A stretch of 54,791 nt of DNA from Actinokineospora enzanensis DSM 44649 (GCF_000374445.1 NZ_KB894408.1:1-54791), one strand, 5' to 3'. Shown: positions 35,190 through 43,805, counted from the first letter of the stretch. The notes: a model not told the origin generated them from the sequence alone. Program-made: numbers and translations.

Positions 35190-36411
35190 TTATTGCAGAC
35201 GGATCGGGTTGACGATGTCGGCGGTCACCGTCAGCAGCACGACCGCGCCGCCGAGGACCACGAGCACCATGGTGATCCCGGCGAGCTTGTTGTAGTCGAC
35301 CGGGCCGCCGGGCGCCCGTCCGCGCAGGCGACGCAGCCAGTCGCGGACCTTCTCGTAGAGGGTGATGGCGATGTGGCCGCCGTCCAGCGGGAGCAGCGGC
35401 AGCAGGTTGAACACGCCGACGAAGAAGTTCAGCGCGGCCAAGGTGAACACGAAGATCTCCCAGATGCCGCGCTCGGCGGCGTCCGCGCCGATGATGCTGG
35501 CGCCGACCACGCTGACCGGGCGGTCCGGGTCGTTGGTCTCGCCGCCGATCGCGCGGATCACGGCGGGGATCTTCTCCGGGAAGCGGCGCAGGCCCTCCAG
35601 CGTCTTCTCGAACATGTCGCCGGTGAACGACACGGTGCCGCCGATGCCGGAGACCAGGCCGTACTTCTGCACCGCCAGCGGGGACACGCCGATGGCGCCG
35701 ACCTGGACGATCTTCGCGTCGGCGCCCAGCTTGGAGTTGATGTCCAGCCGCTGCACGCTGGCCACGTCCACGGTGAGGGTGCGCTGCTCGCCGTCGCGCT
35801 CGATGACGAACTGGCTGGGCCCGTGCAGGCCGCGGACCTTGGTGATCAGCTGCTCCCAGCCCTCCACCCGCTGCCCGTTGACGCTGACGATCTGGTCGCC
35901 GGACCGGATGCCCGCGGCCACCGCGGGCGACGGGTCGCTCGCCGAGCACGGGGACAGGCTGCCGGTGGCGGCGTCCTGCTTGGCGGCGGCGCAGTCGGTG
36001 TTGCCGATGATGGCCCGGTCGGTGGCCGCCACCGGCAGACCCATGGTGACGGCCATCAGGTACAGCAAGTACGAACCCGACGATGAAGTGCGTGATCGAC
36101 CCGGCGGACATCACCACGACGCGCTTCCACGCCGCGAACCGCCACATCGCCCGCGGCGCCTCCTCCTTGGTGACCGGGTCCAGCGCGGTCATGCCCGCGA
36201 TGTCGCAGAACCCGCCCGCCGGGATCGCCTTGAGCCCGTACTCGGTCTCGCCGCGGCGGAAGGAGAACACGGTGGGCCCGAACCCGACGAAGTAGCGGCG
36301 CACGCGCATGCCGAACGCCTTCGCGGTGAGCATGTGCCCCGCCTCGTGCAGCGCCACGGACAGGCAGATGCCCAAGGCGAACGCCACGAGGCCCAGGAGC
36401 CAGTAGACCAC
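35190..36411 (-). pseudogene. rseP: site-2 intramembrane metalloprotease Rip1/RseP, apparently frameshifted
   Basis: Both parts of an S2P protease are present but in different frames. The first part, from the ATG at 36411, has helix 1 with the zinc motif LHEAGH, followed by [36 protein letters not shown], and runs to [11 protein letters not shown]. The second part starts near 36065 with [16 protein letters not shown] and continues through a PDZ domain ([21 protein letters not shown]) to the [12 protein letters not shown] motif and final helix. Deleting one A of the AA at 36067-36068 (plus strand) restores a continuous frame of about 406 codons, the normal length. The enzyme cleaves anti-sigma factors in the membrane. 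The lesion may be a sequencing error or a real null. It lies between dxr and ispG, as in M. tuberculosis (Rv2869c). Confidence 0.85.
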
Positions 36412-36412
36412 G

Positions 36413-37672
36413 TCAGTCCCTTCCCGACCGCGCCGCGTCGCGCGGACCAGCTGTCTGCGCGAGCAGCTCTCGCGCGCGCACCCGGGCCCAGTGCTCGGCC
36501 GCGAGCACCTCCTCCACGTCGCGCGGCGCGCCCTGCCAGGCGGCGGCGTCGTCGAGTACCCGACTCACAGTGTCCACGATGGCTGTGAAGGTGGTGTCGC
36601 CCCTCAGGAAAGCGGCCACGGCCTCCTCGTTGGCCGCGTTGAACACCGCCGGGAGGCAGCCGCCGGTCTCCCCCGCCGCGCGGGCCAGCCGCACCGCCGG
36701 GAACGTCTGCTCGTCCAGCGGCTCGAACGTCCACTGTGTCGCGCGCGACCAGTCGCACGCCCGCGTCGCGCCCGGCACCCGCTCCGGCCAGGCCAACGCG
36801 AGGGCGATGGGCAGCCGCATGTCCGGCGGGCTGGCCTGGGCCAGGGTGGAGCCGTCGGTGAAGGTGACCATGGAGTGCACGACGGACTGCGGGTGCACCA
36901 CCACGTCGATGCGGTCGTAGGGCACGTCGAAGAGCAGGTGCGCCTCGATCAGCTCGTGCGCCTTGTTCACCAGGGTGGCCGAGTTGATCGTGATCACCGG
37001 GCCCATCGCCCAGGTCGGGTGGGCCAGCGCCTGCTCGGCGGTGACATCGGCCAGCTCGGCGCGGGTGCGGCCGCGGAACGGGCCGCCGGAGGCGGTGAGC
37101 ACCAGCCGGTCCACCTCGTCGGCGCGGCCGCCGCGCAGCGCCTGCGCCATGGCGGAGTGCTCGGAGTCGACCGGGACGATCTGGCCGGGCCGGGCCTTGG
37201 CCAGCACCAGCGGGCCGCCGACGATCAGCGACTCCTTGTTGGCCAGGGCGAGGGTGGCGCCGGAGTCCAGGGCCCTGAGGGTCAGCGGCAGGCCGCGCGA
37301 GCCGGTGACGGCGTTGAGCACGACGTCGACCGGGGTGGCCTCGATCAGGTCGGTGACCGCGTCCGGGCCGGTGAACAGGCGCGGCTCGGGGACGGGCCCG
37401 ACCCGTTCGGCGGCGGCGCGCAGGGCGCGGCGCAGGTCGTCCACGGCGGCGAGGTCGGTGACCGCGACGGCCGGGACGCCGAACCGGACGGCCTGGTCGG
37501 CCAGCAGCGCGGGGTTCCCACCGCCCGCGGCCAGCCCGGCCACGGTGAACCGGTGCGGGTTGCCGGCCACCACGTCCAGTGCCTGGGTGCCGACGGAGCC
37601 GGTGGAGCCGAGCACGAGCAGTGAGCGCGGGGCGGCGGTGGGTAGCCCGGGGGAAGCAGTCATCGACGCCAT
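36413..37672 (-). CDS. dxr: 1-deoxy-D-xylulose-5-phosphate reductoisomerase
   Basis: A 419-residue Dxr/IspC. It has the NADPH motif [18 protein letters not shown] at residue ~15, [28 protein letters not shown], the metal/substrate-binding [14 protein letters not shown], and [11 protein letters not shown]. Further on come [28 protein letters not shown] and [12 protein letters not shown]. It converts DXP to MEP, the committed MEP-pathway step and fosmidomycin target. The start could be ATG at 37672 or at 37663; the open frame extends further upstream without similarity. It abuts rseP (1-bp gap). Confidence 0.97.
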   Translation of the reverse strand: MASMTASPGLPTAAPRSLLVLGSTGSVGTQALDVVAGNPHRFTVAGLAAGGGNPALLADQAVRFGVPAVAVTDLAAVDDLRRALRAAAERVGPVPEPRLFTGPDAVTDLIEATPVDVVLNAVTGSRGLPLTLRALDSGATLALANKESLIVGGPLVLAKARPGQIVPVDSEHSAMAQALRGGRADEVDRLVLTASGGPFRGRTRAELADVTAEQALAHPTWAMGPVITINSATLVNKAHELIEAHLLFDVPYDRIDVVVHPQSVVHSMVTFTDGSTLAQASPPDMRLPIALALAWPERVPGATRACDWSRATQWTFEPLDEQTFPAVRLARAAGETGGCLPAVFNAANEEAVAAFLRGDTTFTAIVDTVSRVLDDAAAWQGAPRDVEEVLAAEHWARVRARELLAQTAGPRDAARSGRD

Positions 37673-37878
37673 TGTTCCCGATGTACGAACACGCACGGCG
37701 ACCACCACGGAGTGATGTCGCGCGGACGCGGTGTACGCACCGGGTCGCGCGTACGCCCGAACGGTGTAATCCGAAAAAAGTTCCGCACCGAAGGAGTGAA
37801 CTTCGGCGGGGCCGGGCACTTCTCCGTCAGCACGGATCGACCGTCGGCGAATACGACGGTCATGTGGAAGGAGCTTCG

Positions 37879-38151
37879 ATGGGCATTCTCGGCTGGATCG
37901 TTCTCGGTTTGGTCGCCGGACTCATCGCCAAGGCCATCATGCCTGGTCGGGACCCGGGCGGCATCATCATCACCATCCTGATCGGCATCGTCGGCGCCAT
38001 TATCGGCGGCTTCATCGGCAATGCCATTTTCGGTGGTGGACTGGGCAGTTTCTTCGACCTGCGCACGTGGCTGCTGTCGATCCTGGGCGCGGTGATCCTG
38101 CTCGCCATCTACCGCGCGGTGACCGGCGGTCGGGGCCGGGCACGCGTTTGA
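37879..38151 (+). CDS. GlsB/YeaQ/YmgE-family stress membrane protein
   Basis: The 90-residue product has three hydrophobic Gly-rich helices: [47 protein letters not shown], and [19 protein letters not shown]. The [24 protein letters not shown] N-terminus is diagnostic of the transglycosylase-associated/GlsB family, linked to general stress. AAGGAG lies 6-7 nt upstream of the ATG. It is followed by a very strong hairpin. Biochemical role unknown. Confidence 0.92.
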   Translation: MGILGWIVLGLVAGLIAKAIMPGRDPGGIIITILIGIVGAIIGGFIGNAIFGGGLGSFFDLRTWLLSILGAVILLAIYRAVTGGRGRARV

Positions 38152-38170
38152 CGGGTCTCGCTCGTCACAC

Positions 38171-38203
38171 CCGAGGGCGCCGTGGACACCACGGCGCCCT
38201 CGG
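38171..38203. terminator. strong hairpin terminator
   Basis: A 15-bp perfect stem, CCGAGGGCGCCGTGG (38171-38185) with CCACGGCGCCCTCGG (38189-38203), with a 3-nt loop, 20 bp after the GlsB-family gene. Confidence 0.85.
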
Positions 38204-38259
38204 CGTGTCCGGGGTGTGGAAGGATTGGCCCGCACTAGCCGAACAGCCAGGAGGAACCA

Positions 38260-38529
38260 GTGGCGAACACGGAGCTGGAGAAGCGGAAGACCACCGCGGC
38301 GGGCACCGTGAGCCCGGCGGAGGAGCCGTCCGCGGAGTGGGGCTGGCACGGGTCGTTCCCGCGCGCGACGCTGATCGCGGGCGTCCTGGTGGGCCTGGCG
38401 ATGTTCGCCATGCTGATCGGCAACCACCACGGCAAGACCGAGGACCTGTGGCTCATCGGCGTCGGCCTGCTGCTGCTGGTCGGCGTGGCCTGGAAGGTCC
38501 ACAAGAACCGCACCTCCTGGCGCCGCTAG
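38260..38529 (+). CDS. DUF2631-like small membrane protein
   Basis: An 89-residue protein with a polar N-terminus, a WGWHGSFPRATLIAGVLVGLAMFAMLIGNHHGKTEDLWLIGVGLLLLVGVAW core of two hydrophobic helices, and a basic C-terminal end. This matches DUF2631 proteins such as M. tuberculosis Rv2876, which lies in the corresponding part of the mycobacterial locus. AGGAGG 6 nt before the GTG at 38260 supports the start. Function unknown. Confidence 0.8.
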   Translation: MANTELEKRKTTAAGTVSPAEEPSAEWGWHGSFPRATLIAGVLVGLAMFAMLIGNHHGKTEDLWLIGVGLLLLVGVAWKVHKNRTSWRR

Positions 38530-38794
38530 CAAACGACGGACCCGATGGGGGGTTACGGCTCGCCCATCAGGTGGTCTGCTGTTGCGGGTATGCGCGCGCA
38601 CGCATTTGGCTGATCGCCATGCGATCCCACGACCTGGAGCCGTTCTGGCCCTCGCGCAGGCTCCGGCTCTTCGACGAGGCATGTCCGGTGGCCGCCCGGG
38701 TCTGAACCCCGACCCGCGCGGCCGGTCCGTCAGGTACGCCCATCCCGGCACCCGACCCCGGGATGGTCCACATCCGACACACCGGAGCGACCAC

Positions 38795-39283
38795 ATGTCC
38801 GTCACCGACGAACTCCTCGCCAACAACGCCCGCTACGCCGAATCCTTCACCGGCCCGCTCCCGCTGCCGCCCGCCCGCCACGTCGCCGTGCTGGCGTGCA
38901 TGGACGCGCGGATCAACGTCTACGGGGTGCTCGGCCTGAACGAGGGCGAGGCCCACGTCATCCGCAACGCAGGCGGCGTGGTCACCGAGGACGAGATCCG
39001 CTCGCTGGCCATCAGCCAGCGCCTGCTCGGCACCCGCGAGATCATCCTCATCCACCACACCGACTGCGGCATGCTCACCTTCGCCGACAAGGACTTCCGC
39101 GACGGCATCCGGGACGAGACCGGCGTGCGCCCGGCATGGTCCTCGGAGACGTTCGACGACCTGGAGACGGACGTGCGGCAGTCGGTCGCCCGGATCAAGG
39201 GCAGCCCGTTCATCCCGCACACGGACTCGGTCCGCGGCTTCGTGTTCGACGTGGCCACCGGGAAGCTGAACGAGGTCAGCTAG
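38795..39283 (+). CDS. beta-class carbonic anhydrase
   Basis: The 162-residue product contains the zinc-site motifs of beta-carbonic anhydrases: VAVLACMDARI (first Cys plus the Asp-Arg dyad) and ILIHHTDCGML (His and second Cys), with VIRNAGGVV between. The short form with an N-terminal LLANNARYAESFTGPLPLPPARH is the Rv1284-like actinobacterial type. It hydrates CO2 to bicarbonate in the cytoplasm. GGAG lies 8 nt before the ATG. A 10-bp hairpin follows the stop. The 265-bp upstream gap shows no gene. Confidence 0.94.
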   Translation: MSVTDELLANNARYAESFTGPLPLPPARHVAVLACMDARINVYGVLGLNEGEAHVIRNAGGVVTEDEIRSLAISQRLLGTREIILIHHTDCGMLTFADKDFRDGIRDETGVRPAWSSETFDDLETDVRQSVARIKGSPFIPHTDSVRGFVFDVATGKLNEVS

Positions 39284-39291
39284 ACCGGCCA

Positions 39292-39319
39292 GGGGGACGC
39301 GCTCCCCGGCGCGTCCCCC
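39292..39319. terminator. hairpin terminator after the carbonic anhydrase gene
   Basis: A 10-bp perfect stem, GGGGGACGCG (39292-39301) with CGCGTCCCCC (39310-39319), loop 8 nt, 9 bp past the stop. It separates this gene from the convergent toxin-antitoxin islet. Confidence 0.8.
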
Positions 39320-39387
39320 ACCCGGGCAGGATGGGCGAATGCCGCTCTTCGAGATGGAAACCGCGACGTGGTCGTGGTGCGGGTGAC

Positions 39388-39612
39388 CTAGGGGAGTTCG
39401 ACTGCTCGCGGGAGTTCCGTGCGCGGCGGCGGCTCGACGGACAGACCGGCGAAGCGACGTCGAACCCGCGTCGCCATGCCCTCCGTTGCCAACGCGGCCA
39501 CGAGGATCGCGCGCGCTTCGTCGGCCGCGGATCGGCCGTGCTCGCTCGCGCGGATGCGCAGCCTGGCGAGGAGGCGCTCGTCCAAGTCTCGGATGATCAG
39601 CTCGTCGGTCAC
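39388..39612 (-). CDS. FitA-like ribbon-helix-helix antitoxin, orphan
   Basis: A 74-residue protein: TDELIIRDLDERLLARLRIRASEHGRSAADEARAILVAALA is a FitA-type RHH domain (short beta strand, then Lxxx-rich helix and the GRSxxxEAR turn), followed by a C-terminal tail that would contact a PIN toxin. FitA proteins normally neutralise a FitB/VapC PIN-domain RNase encoded immediately downstream, but no PIN gene follows. Instead the GTG start overlaps (GTGA) the stop of the mazF-like toxin gene, so the three genes form one coupled operon. Confidence 0.82.
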   Translation of the reverse strand: MTDELIIRDLDERLLARLRIRASEHGRSAADEARAILVAALATEGMATRVRRRFAGLSVEPPPRTELPRAVELP

Positions 39613-39953
39613 AACGCCAGGACCCTACGCAGACCCGCGTCGACGTCGCGCATGAGGTTGGGCGGGAGCTGGGTGACCGGGTCGCCCAGGTCGGACTTGT
39701 CCAGGGTCACCAGGGCGGAGACATTCACCACCGAGTCCTTCGGCAGCCCCGCCGCCGACGCGGGCAGGAACACGTTCCCGGGCGCGGCGGCCAGGCGCGT
39801 GTTGGAGGTGATCACGGCCACCAGCACGGTGGCGAGCTTGCTGACGTTGAACGGATCGGCCTGCACGACCAACACCGGCCGGTGCTTGGCGGGCCGGGAA
39901 CCCTCCGGCTCCCCCAGATCCGCCCAGTGCACCCCGCCCCGCTTGATCACCAC
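39609..39953 (-). CDS. MazF/PemK-family endoribonuclease toxin
   Basis: The 114-residue product has the MazF barrel signatures: GGVHWADLGEPEGSRPAKHRPVLVVQADPFN at the N-terminus, VLVAVITSNTRLAAAPGNVFL, then LPKDSVVNVSALVTLDKSDL. MazF toxins cleave mRNA (sometimes tRNA or rRNA) at short sequences and arrest growth until neutralised. Start GTG at 39953 overlaps the upstream antitoxin gene by 7 bp; the next codon, also GTG, would overlap by 4. Its own stop overlaps the FitA-like gene, so it is flanked by two RHH antitoxin genes. Confidence 0.92.
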   Translation of the reverse strand: MVIKRGGVHWADLGEPEGSRPAKHRPVLVVQADPFNVSKLATVLVAVITSNTRLAAAPGNVFLPASAAGLPKDSVVNVSALVTLDKSDLGDPVTQLPPNLMRDVDAGLRRVLAL

Positions 39954-40186
39954 TCAGCAGCCGCCAGCCGTTCCCGCCCGGCCCGGACAGCCACCCCGGC
40001 CGAGTCATCCGCACCGGCCACCGCGAGCGCCGCGTTGATCTCCTCGGTGAGCGACTGCCGGTCGAGATGGTCGAGGTAGAAGCGAGCGGCCCGGGTGTAG
40101 AACTCCGACCGCGACACCCCCAGACTCTGAGCGTGCCGCTCCACCTCGCTGTACGTCTCGTCAGGTACAGATATCGCCGTCTTCAC
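39947..40186 (-). CDS. ribbon-helix-helix antitoxin (MazE-like)
   Basis: A 79-residue protein with KTAISVPDETYSEVERHAQSLGVSRSEFYTRAARFYLDHLD, the RHH-type DNA-binding domain (ISVPDE strand, then GVSRSEFY helix turn) seen in MazE antitoxins of actinobacterial MazEF pairs. The C-terminal part (SLTEEINAALAVAG...) would wrap the toxin. It is the first gene of the mazEF-fitA operon and presumably autoregulates it. It starts 39 bp downstream of the stop of the HigA-like gene on the same strand. Confidence 0.9.
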   Translation of the reverse strand: MKTAISVPDETYSEVERHAQSLGVSRSEFYTRAARFYLDHLDRQSLTEEINAALAVAGADDSAGVAVRAGRERLAAAEW

Positions 40187-40225
40187 GCAACCGAGTATAA
40201 CCCGGTATAACCCGCCCGTCAGCCC

Positions 40226-40588
40226 TCAGCAGCGAGCGACGTCCCGGTCCACCTCGGGCGTGGAGACGTTGACATCGTGATCTTCGAAGTCGGCGACGAG
40301 CTTCAGGCGGCCACCCAACGCGAGAACGTACCGACTCAACGTGTCCACCTCCATCTGCCCGACGTCCCCGCACTCCAGCTGACTGACCCGAGGCTGGCTG
40401 ATCCCCATCCGCCGAGCAACCTCGGCCTGCGAGAGCTGCACTTCCTGACGGAGCTGCGCCAGCCGAAAACCGAGCACGTATGCCTGAGTCCGAGTGCGCG
40501 CCTCGACACGGGCGGCCTCAAGATCCCGACCGGCCGCACTGTCACGCTCGGCCTTCTCAGCCTTGACGTCCTTCCACGAACGAGCCAC
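40226..40588 (-). CDS. HigA-like XRE antitoxin
   Basis: The 120-residue product starts ARSWKDVKAEKAERD and continues to an XRE helix-turn-helix, YVLGFRLAQLRQEVQLSQAEVARRMGISQPRVSQLECGDVGQMEVDTLSRYVLALGGRLKLVADFED, exactly the layout of antitoxins that follow a HigB (Gp49-like) toxin. GTG at 40588 has GGAGG about 9-10 nt upstream and fits the family start; a longer frame to 40627 reads into what looks like the decayed toxin gene. With the toxin gone, it may now act as an anti-addiction or ordinary regulator. Confidence 0.85.
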   Translation of the reverse strand: MARSWKDVKAEKAERDSAAGRDLEAARVEARTRTQAYVLGFRLAQLRQEVQLSQAEVARRMGISQPRVSQLECGDVGQMEVDTLSRYVLALGGRLKLVADFEDHDVNVSTPEVDRDVARC

Positions 40589-40599
40589 CGCCCAGCCCC

Positions 40600-40710
40600 C
40601 TCCCGCAGAGCACTCGATGTCCGCCAAGTGGTGCTACAAAGCCGGACTGGCCGCCCGCAGTCAGGAGAATCGCATTACATGCCGGTCGAACGCGAACAAG
40701 ATCTTTCGCG
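40600..40710 (-). pseudogene. remnant of a higB-type toxin gene
   Basis: Just upstream of the HigA-like gene, three minus-strand frames together spell the C-terminal half of a HigB toxin. RKILFAFDR occurs in one frame (from 40708), NAILLTAGGQSG in a second and HLADIEC in a third, versus the family pattern ILFAFDPxRxAILLxAGDKSG...IPLAD. At least two frameshifts and a stop separate them, and the N-terminal half is gone (rlmN ends at 40763). A decayed gene, identified by eye. Confidence 0.5.
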
Positions 40711-40762
40711 CCAGAGGATGGCACTGTGATGTCGTTTGCCTCCGGCCTGTCGCAGACCCCAC

Positions 40763-41866
40763 TCAGCCCTCGGCGGCGAGCTGCCCGCAGGCGGCGGCGA
40801 TCTCCTGGCCGCGCGTGTCCCGGACCGTGCACTCCACGCCCTGGTCCTTGACCCGGCGGACGAACTCGCGTTCGACCGGCTTCGGGGAGGCGTCCCACTT
40901 CGAGCCGGGAGTCGGGTTCAGCGGGATGACGTTCACGTGCGCGAGCGGGCCGAGGTGCTTGCGCAGCAACTTGCCCAGCAGGTCCGCGCGCCAGCCATGG
41001 TCGTTGATGTCGCGGATGAGCGCATACTCGATCGACACCCGGCGCCCGGTCTTGTTCGCATAGCCACGAGCGGCGTCCAGGACCTCGTCGACCTTCCACC
41101 GCGTGTTGACCGGCACGAGCGTGTCCCGCAGCTCGTCATCCGGCGTGTGCAACGACACCGCGAGGCGGACCTGCAGCCCTTCCTCCGTCAGCTTCCGGAT
41201 CGCGGGCACCAGCCCGACCGTCGACACCGTCACCGAACGCTGGGAGATCCCGAACCCGTTCGGCGCCGGGTCGCAGATCCGATGAACCGCGTCGACCACG
41301 CGCCGGTAGTTCGCCAGCGGCTCCCCCATGCCCATGAAGACGATGTTGGACAGGCGGCCCGGTTCACCCAGGTCGCCGTCGCGCATGGCGGCGGCGGCGC
41401 TGCGGACCTGGTCGACGATCTCGGCCGTGGACAGGTTGCGTTGCAGGCCCGCCTGGCCGGTGGCGCAGAACGGGCAGGCCATGCCGCAGCCCGCCTGGCT
41501 GGAGACGCACAGGGTGACGCGGTCGGGGTAGCGCATCAGGACGCTCTCCAGGAGCGTGCCGTCGTGTGCCTTCCACAGCGTCTTACGGGTCGAGCCGTCG
41601 TCGCAGGTGACGTGGCGGACGACGGTGAGCAGCGGGGGCAGCAGCGAGTCGGCGAGGCGGTCGCGGCTGGCGGCCGGGATGTCGGTCATGGCCGACGGGT
41701 CGGCGGTGAGCCTGCCGAAGTAGTGGGTGGAGAGCTGGTTGGCGCGGAACGGCTTCTCCCCCAGCTCGGTCACCGCGGCGCGGCGCTCGTCGGCGGAGAG
41801 GTCGGCGAGGTGGCGCGGCGGCAGGCCGCGGCGGGGCGCGTCGAAGACGAGGGGAAGTGAGGTCAT
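40763..41866 (-). CDS. rlmN: 23S rRNA/tRNA m2A methyltransferase (radical SAM)
   Basis: The 367-residue product has the radical-SAM cluster motif [12 protein letters not shown] (CxxxCxxC) and the RlmN lead-in [14 protein letters not shown], plus VSSQAGC and [14 protein letters not shown]. The catalytic C-terminal Cys lies in [21 protein letters not shown]. It methylates C2 of A2503 in 23S rRNA and A37 of some tRNAs. ATG at 41866. The TA islet lies directly downstream. M. tuberculosis has the equivalent gene upstream of cdsA. Confidence 0.96.
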   Translation of the reverse strand: MTSLPLVFDAPRRGLPPRHLADLSADERRAAVTELGEKPFRANQLSTHYFGRLTADPSAMTDIPAASRDRLADSLLPPLLTVVRHVTCDDGSTRKTLWKAHDGTLLESVLMRYPDRVTLCVSSQAGCGMACPFCATGQAGLQRNLSTAEIVDQVRSAAAAMRDGDLGEPGRLSNIVFMGMGEPLANYRRVVDAVHRICDPAPNGFGISQRSVTVSTVGLVPAIRKLTEEGLQVRLAVSLHTPDDELRDTLVPVNTRWKVDEVLDAARGYANKTGRRVSIEYALIRDINDHGWRADLLGKLLRKHLGPLAHVNVIPLNPTPGSKWDASPKPVEREFVRRVKDQGVECTVRDTRGQEIAAACGQLAAEG

Positions 41867-41887
41867 GGCGACCTCATTGTCCCACGT

Positions 41888-42484
41888 CTAACTGGTGGTG
41901 GTCGGGGTGGTCGGGCTGCCGCAGTTGGGGGCGGACGAAGCCGCCGCGGACAGCGACGGCGGCAGGTCGGCGGCCTTGAGCAGTTTGCCCGCGCGTTCCA
42001 GGGCGGGCAGCGCGGTGCCGAGGCGGTTGTTGGCCGAGGTGAAGACCTCCGCGGTGAGCGGGTCGGCGGCCTCGACCTCGGACTTCGCCGCGCCGATGGC
42101 GTCGCGGGCCTCGGTCAGGCTGGAGATCAGCTCCCGGATCAGCGGGTCGACCTCGGGCGCGGGCGCCGGGGTCAACCCGCGCAGGTCGCTGAGCGCGGCG
42201 TCGAGGACGCCGCCGAGTCGGCCGGTCATCTCCACGAACTGACGCTTCAGCACGGCCGGGTCCGACGAGGTTCCCGGCGGCTGCGCGGTGTCGCCCGCGG
42301 TGGCCAGCAGCTTGCCGAAGCCGCAGAAGCGGTTCATCCAGGCGACCTCGGGCCCGCCCGCGGCCCGGGTGGTGCTGGTGATCTCGACCCCGACCGGTGT
42401 TCCCGCGGTCGGCTTGGCGCAGCCCGCGAGTGCCGTGACGCAGAGCACCGCGACTGCCACGAAAGCCGCCCTGACCTGGCTCAT
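41888..42484 (-). CDS. secreted lipoprotein of unknown function
   Basis: The 198-residue product has a lipoprotein signal (VRAAFVAVAVLCVTALAGC; Cys near residue 22) and a mostly helical mature part: WMNRFCGFGKLLATAGD, then LKRQFVEMTGRLGGVLDAALSDLRGLTP, LIRELISSLTEARDAIGAAKSEVEAAD and LGTALPALERAGKLLK, ending NCGSPTTPTTTS. It resembles other actinobacterial helical lipoproteins without known role. ATG at 42484. It is 21 bp upstream of rlmN and diverges from padR. Confidence 0.75.
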   Translation of the reverse strand: MSQVRAAFVAVAVLCVTALAGCAKPTAGTPVGVEITSTTRAAGGPEVAWMNRFCGFGKLLATAGDTAQPPGTSSDPAVLKRQFVEMTGRLGGVLDAALSDLRGLTPAPAPEVDPLIRELISSLTEARDAIGAAKSEVEAADPLTAEVFTSANNRLGTALPALERAGKLLKAADLPPSLSAAASSAPNCGSPTTPTTTS

Positions 42485-42545
42485 ACCGCCTCCGACGCTG
42501 CCCGTGCGCGGTCGGTTCCGATCATGCCACAGGGTAGGGCGTTGC

Positions 42546-42593
42546 ATCGCGATACGTTCCGATATATCGTTGAGCTATCGCGAGCTAGCGCGA
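42546..42593. promoter_or_regulatory. palindrome cluster, candidate PadR operator
   Basis: Three palindromic elements within 48 bp of the divergent lipoprotein/padR gap: ATCGCGAT (42546-42553), CGATATATCG (42560-42569) and TCGCG...CGCGA (42578-42593). AT-containing palindromes of this sort are bound by PadR-family regulators, which commonly control their own gene. Inferred from sequence and position. Confidence 0.5.
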
Positions 42594-42630
42594 CAGCTGC
42601 ACAGGACAGCCACAAACAGGGGAGAGAACA

Positions 42631-43344
42631 ATGCGTACCCACCACGACCACCCACGCGGGCCCTGGCGTCGACACGGCCACCACCACCCGCGAGAGCACT
42701 TCCGCGGCAGGCCGGACTTCCCCGGCTTCGACGCGGACTTCGACCCGGAGGATGAGATGACCCCGCCCTTCCCGCCACGGCCGCCCTTCCCCCCTGGGCC
42801 CCCGTTCGGCGGCCCGCCGTTCGCGGGCGGCCCGTTCGGCCGGGGACGTGGGCGCGGCCGGGGTCGCGGCCCGGGTAGGCAGCGCCGTGGTGACGTGCGC
42901 GCCGCTCTGCTCGCGCTGCTCACCGAACGCCCCATGCACGGCTACGAGATGATCCAGGAGATCGCCGAACGCAGCGGCGGCTTCTGGAAGCCCAGCCCCG
43001 GCTCGGTCTACCCGACCCTCCAGCTCCTCGCCGACGAGGGCCTCATCCAGGGCGTCGAGGGCGAGAGCGGCAAGCGCCTGTTCGAGCTCACCGAGGACGG
43101 CACCGCCGCCGCGGCCCGCCTCGACGAGACCCCGCCGTGGGAACAGGCCACCGCGGGCGTCGACCGCACCGACCTCACCCTGCGCGACGCGGTCATGCAG
43201 CTCATGGCCGCCGCGCACACGGTCGGCCACGCCGCGGGCCCGGCCCAGAAGGCCCGCGCGGCCGACATCCTCAACAACGCCCGCCGCGAGCTCTACGCCA
43301 TCCTCGGCGAGGACGCTCCCGTCGCGGAGGACGACGCGGAGTAG
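42631..43344 (+). CDS. PadR-family regulator with long disordered N-terminus
   Basis: The 237-residue product carries a PadR winged helix at residues 88-170: DVRAALLALLTERPMHGYEMIQEIAERSGGFWKPSPGSVYPTLQLLADEGLIQGVEGESGKRLFELTEDG, then a C-terminal helical region (LRDAVMQLMAAAHTVGHAAGPAQKARAADILNNARRELYAIL). Before it comes an unusual 85-residue His/Pro/Gly/Arg-rich stretch ending in a GRGRGRGRGPGR run. GGGGAGAG lies just before the ATG at 42631. It likely represses its own promoter; the ligand is unknown. A terminator hairpin with U-like tail follows. Confidence 0.9.
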   Translation: MRTHHDHPRGPWRRHGHHHPREHFRGRPDFPGFDADFDPEDEMTPPFPPRPPFPPGPPFGGPPFAGGPFGRGRGRGRGRGPGRQRRGDVRAALLALLTERPMHGYEMIQEIAERSGGFWKPSPGSVYPTLQLLADEGLIQGVEGESGKRLFELTEDGTAAAARLDETPPWEQATAGVDRTDLTLRDAVMQLMAAAHTVGHAAGPAQKARAADILNNARRELYAILGEDAPVAEDDAE

Positions 43345-43361
43345 GTCCACCCCGGGGGCAC

Positions 43362-43400
43362 GGCCCCGCCTGACGCTTCCGAGCGCCGGCGGGGCCTTTC
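43362..43400 (+). terminator. rho-independent terminator after padR
   Basis: A 9-bp stem, GGCCCCGCC (43362-43370) with GGCGGGGCC (43388-43396), followed by TTTC. Confidence 0.75.
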
Positions 43401-43649
43401 TCGTCCTCACCTATTGGTGAGCAACCCCACGCCCGATGGCTGTCATCCGGATTCCCTTGTCAGGCAGCAGATCCAGCAATGCCGCCATGATCCGCCGCCC
43501 TCCTCCCTCGTTCGGGAACAGCCCTCCCTGAACCTGTCCGCCCAGCTCACACAGCTCGATCGGACACCCCGCCGAAGCCGCCTCGACACCGCCCGCTCCC
43601 ATGAACTTTTCCACCCGGCTCCAGACCGCGAAAGCCGCGCCCGAGCCGC

Positions 43650-43678
43650 TGTGGACAGATCCGCGGGGATGTGGACAA
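43650..43678 (-). repeat. paired DnaA-box-like 9-mers, copy 1
   Basis: TGTGGACAG at 43650-43658 and TGTGGACAA at 43670-43678 start 20 bp apart; the second is the exact complement of the actinobacterial DnaA consensus TTGTCCACA. A diverged copy of the 57-bp module end (GCCTGTCCGCCC-like text) lies about 100 bp before it. Confidence 0.6.
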
Positions 43679-43805
43679 CTCTCCCCCACGCCTCGCTCCA
43701 GCCGACCCACCCCGCACCCGGCAGACCTCACCCCGCCCGCCCGAACGATCACCACACCCACCCGGGCCCACCCACCCCGATGATCAACTCCAGCCGCCCG
43801 GGGCA

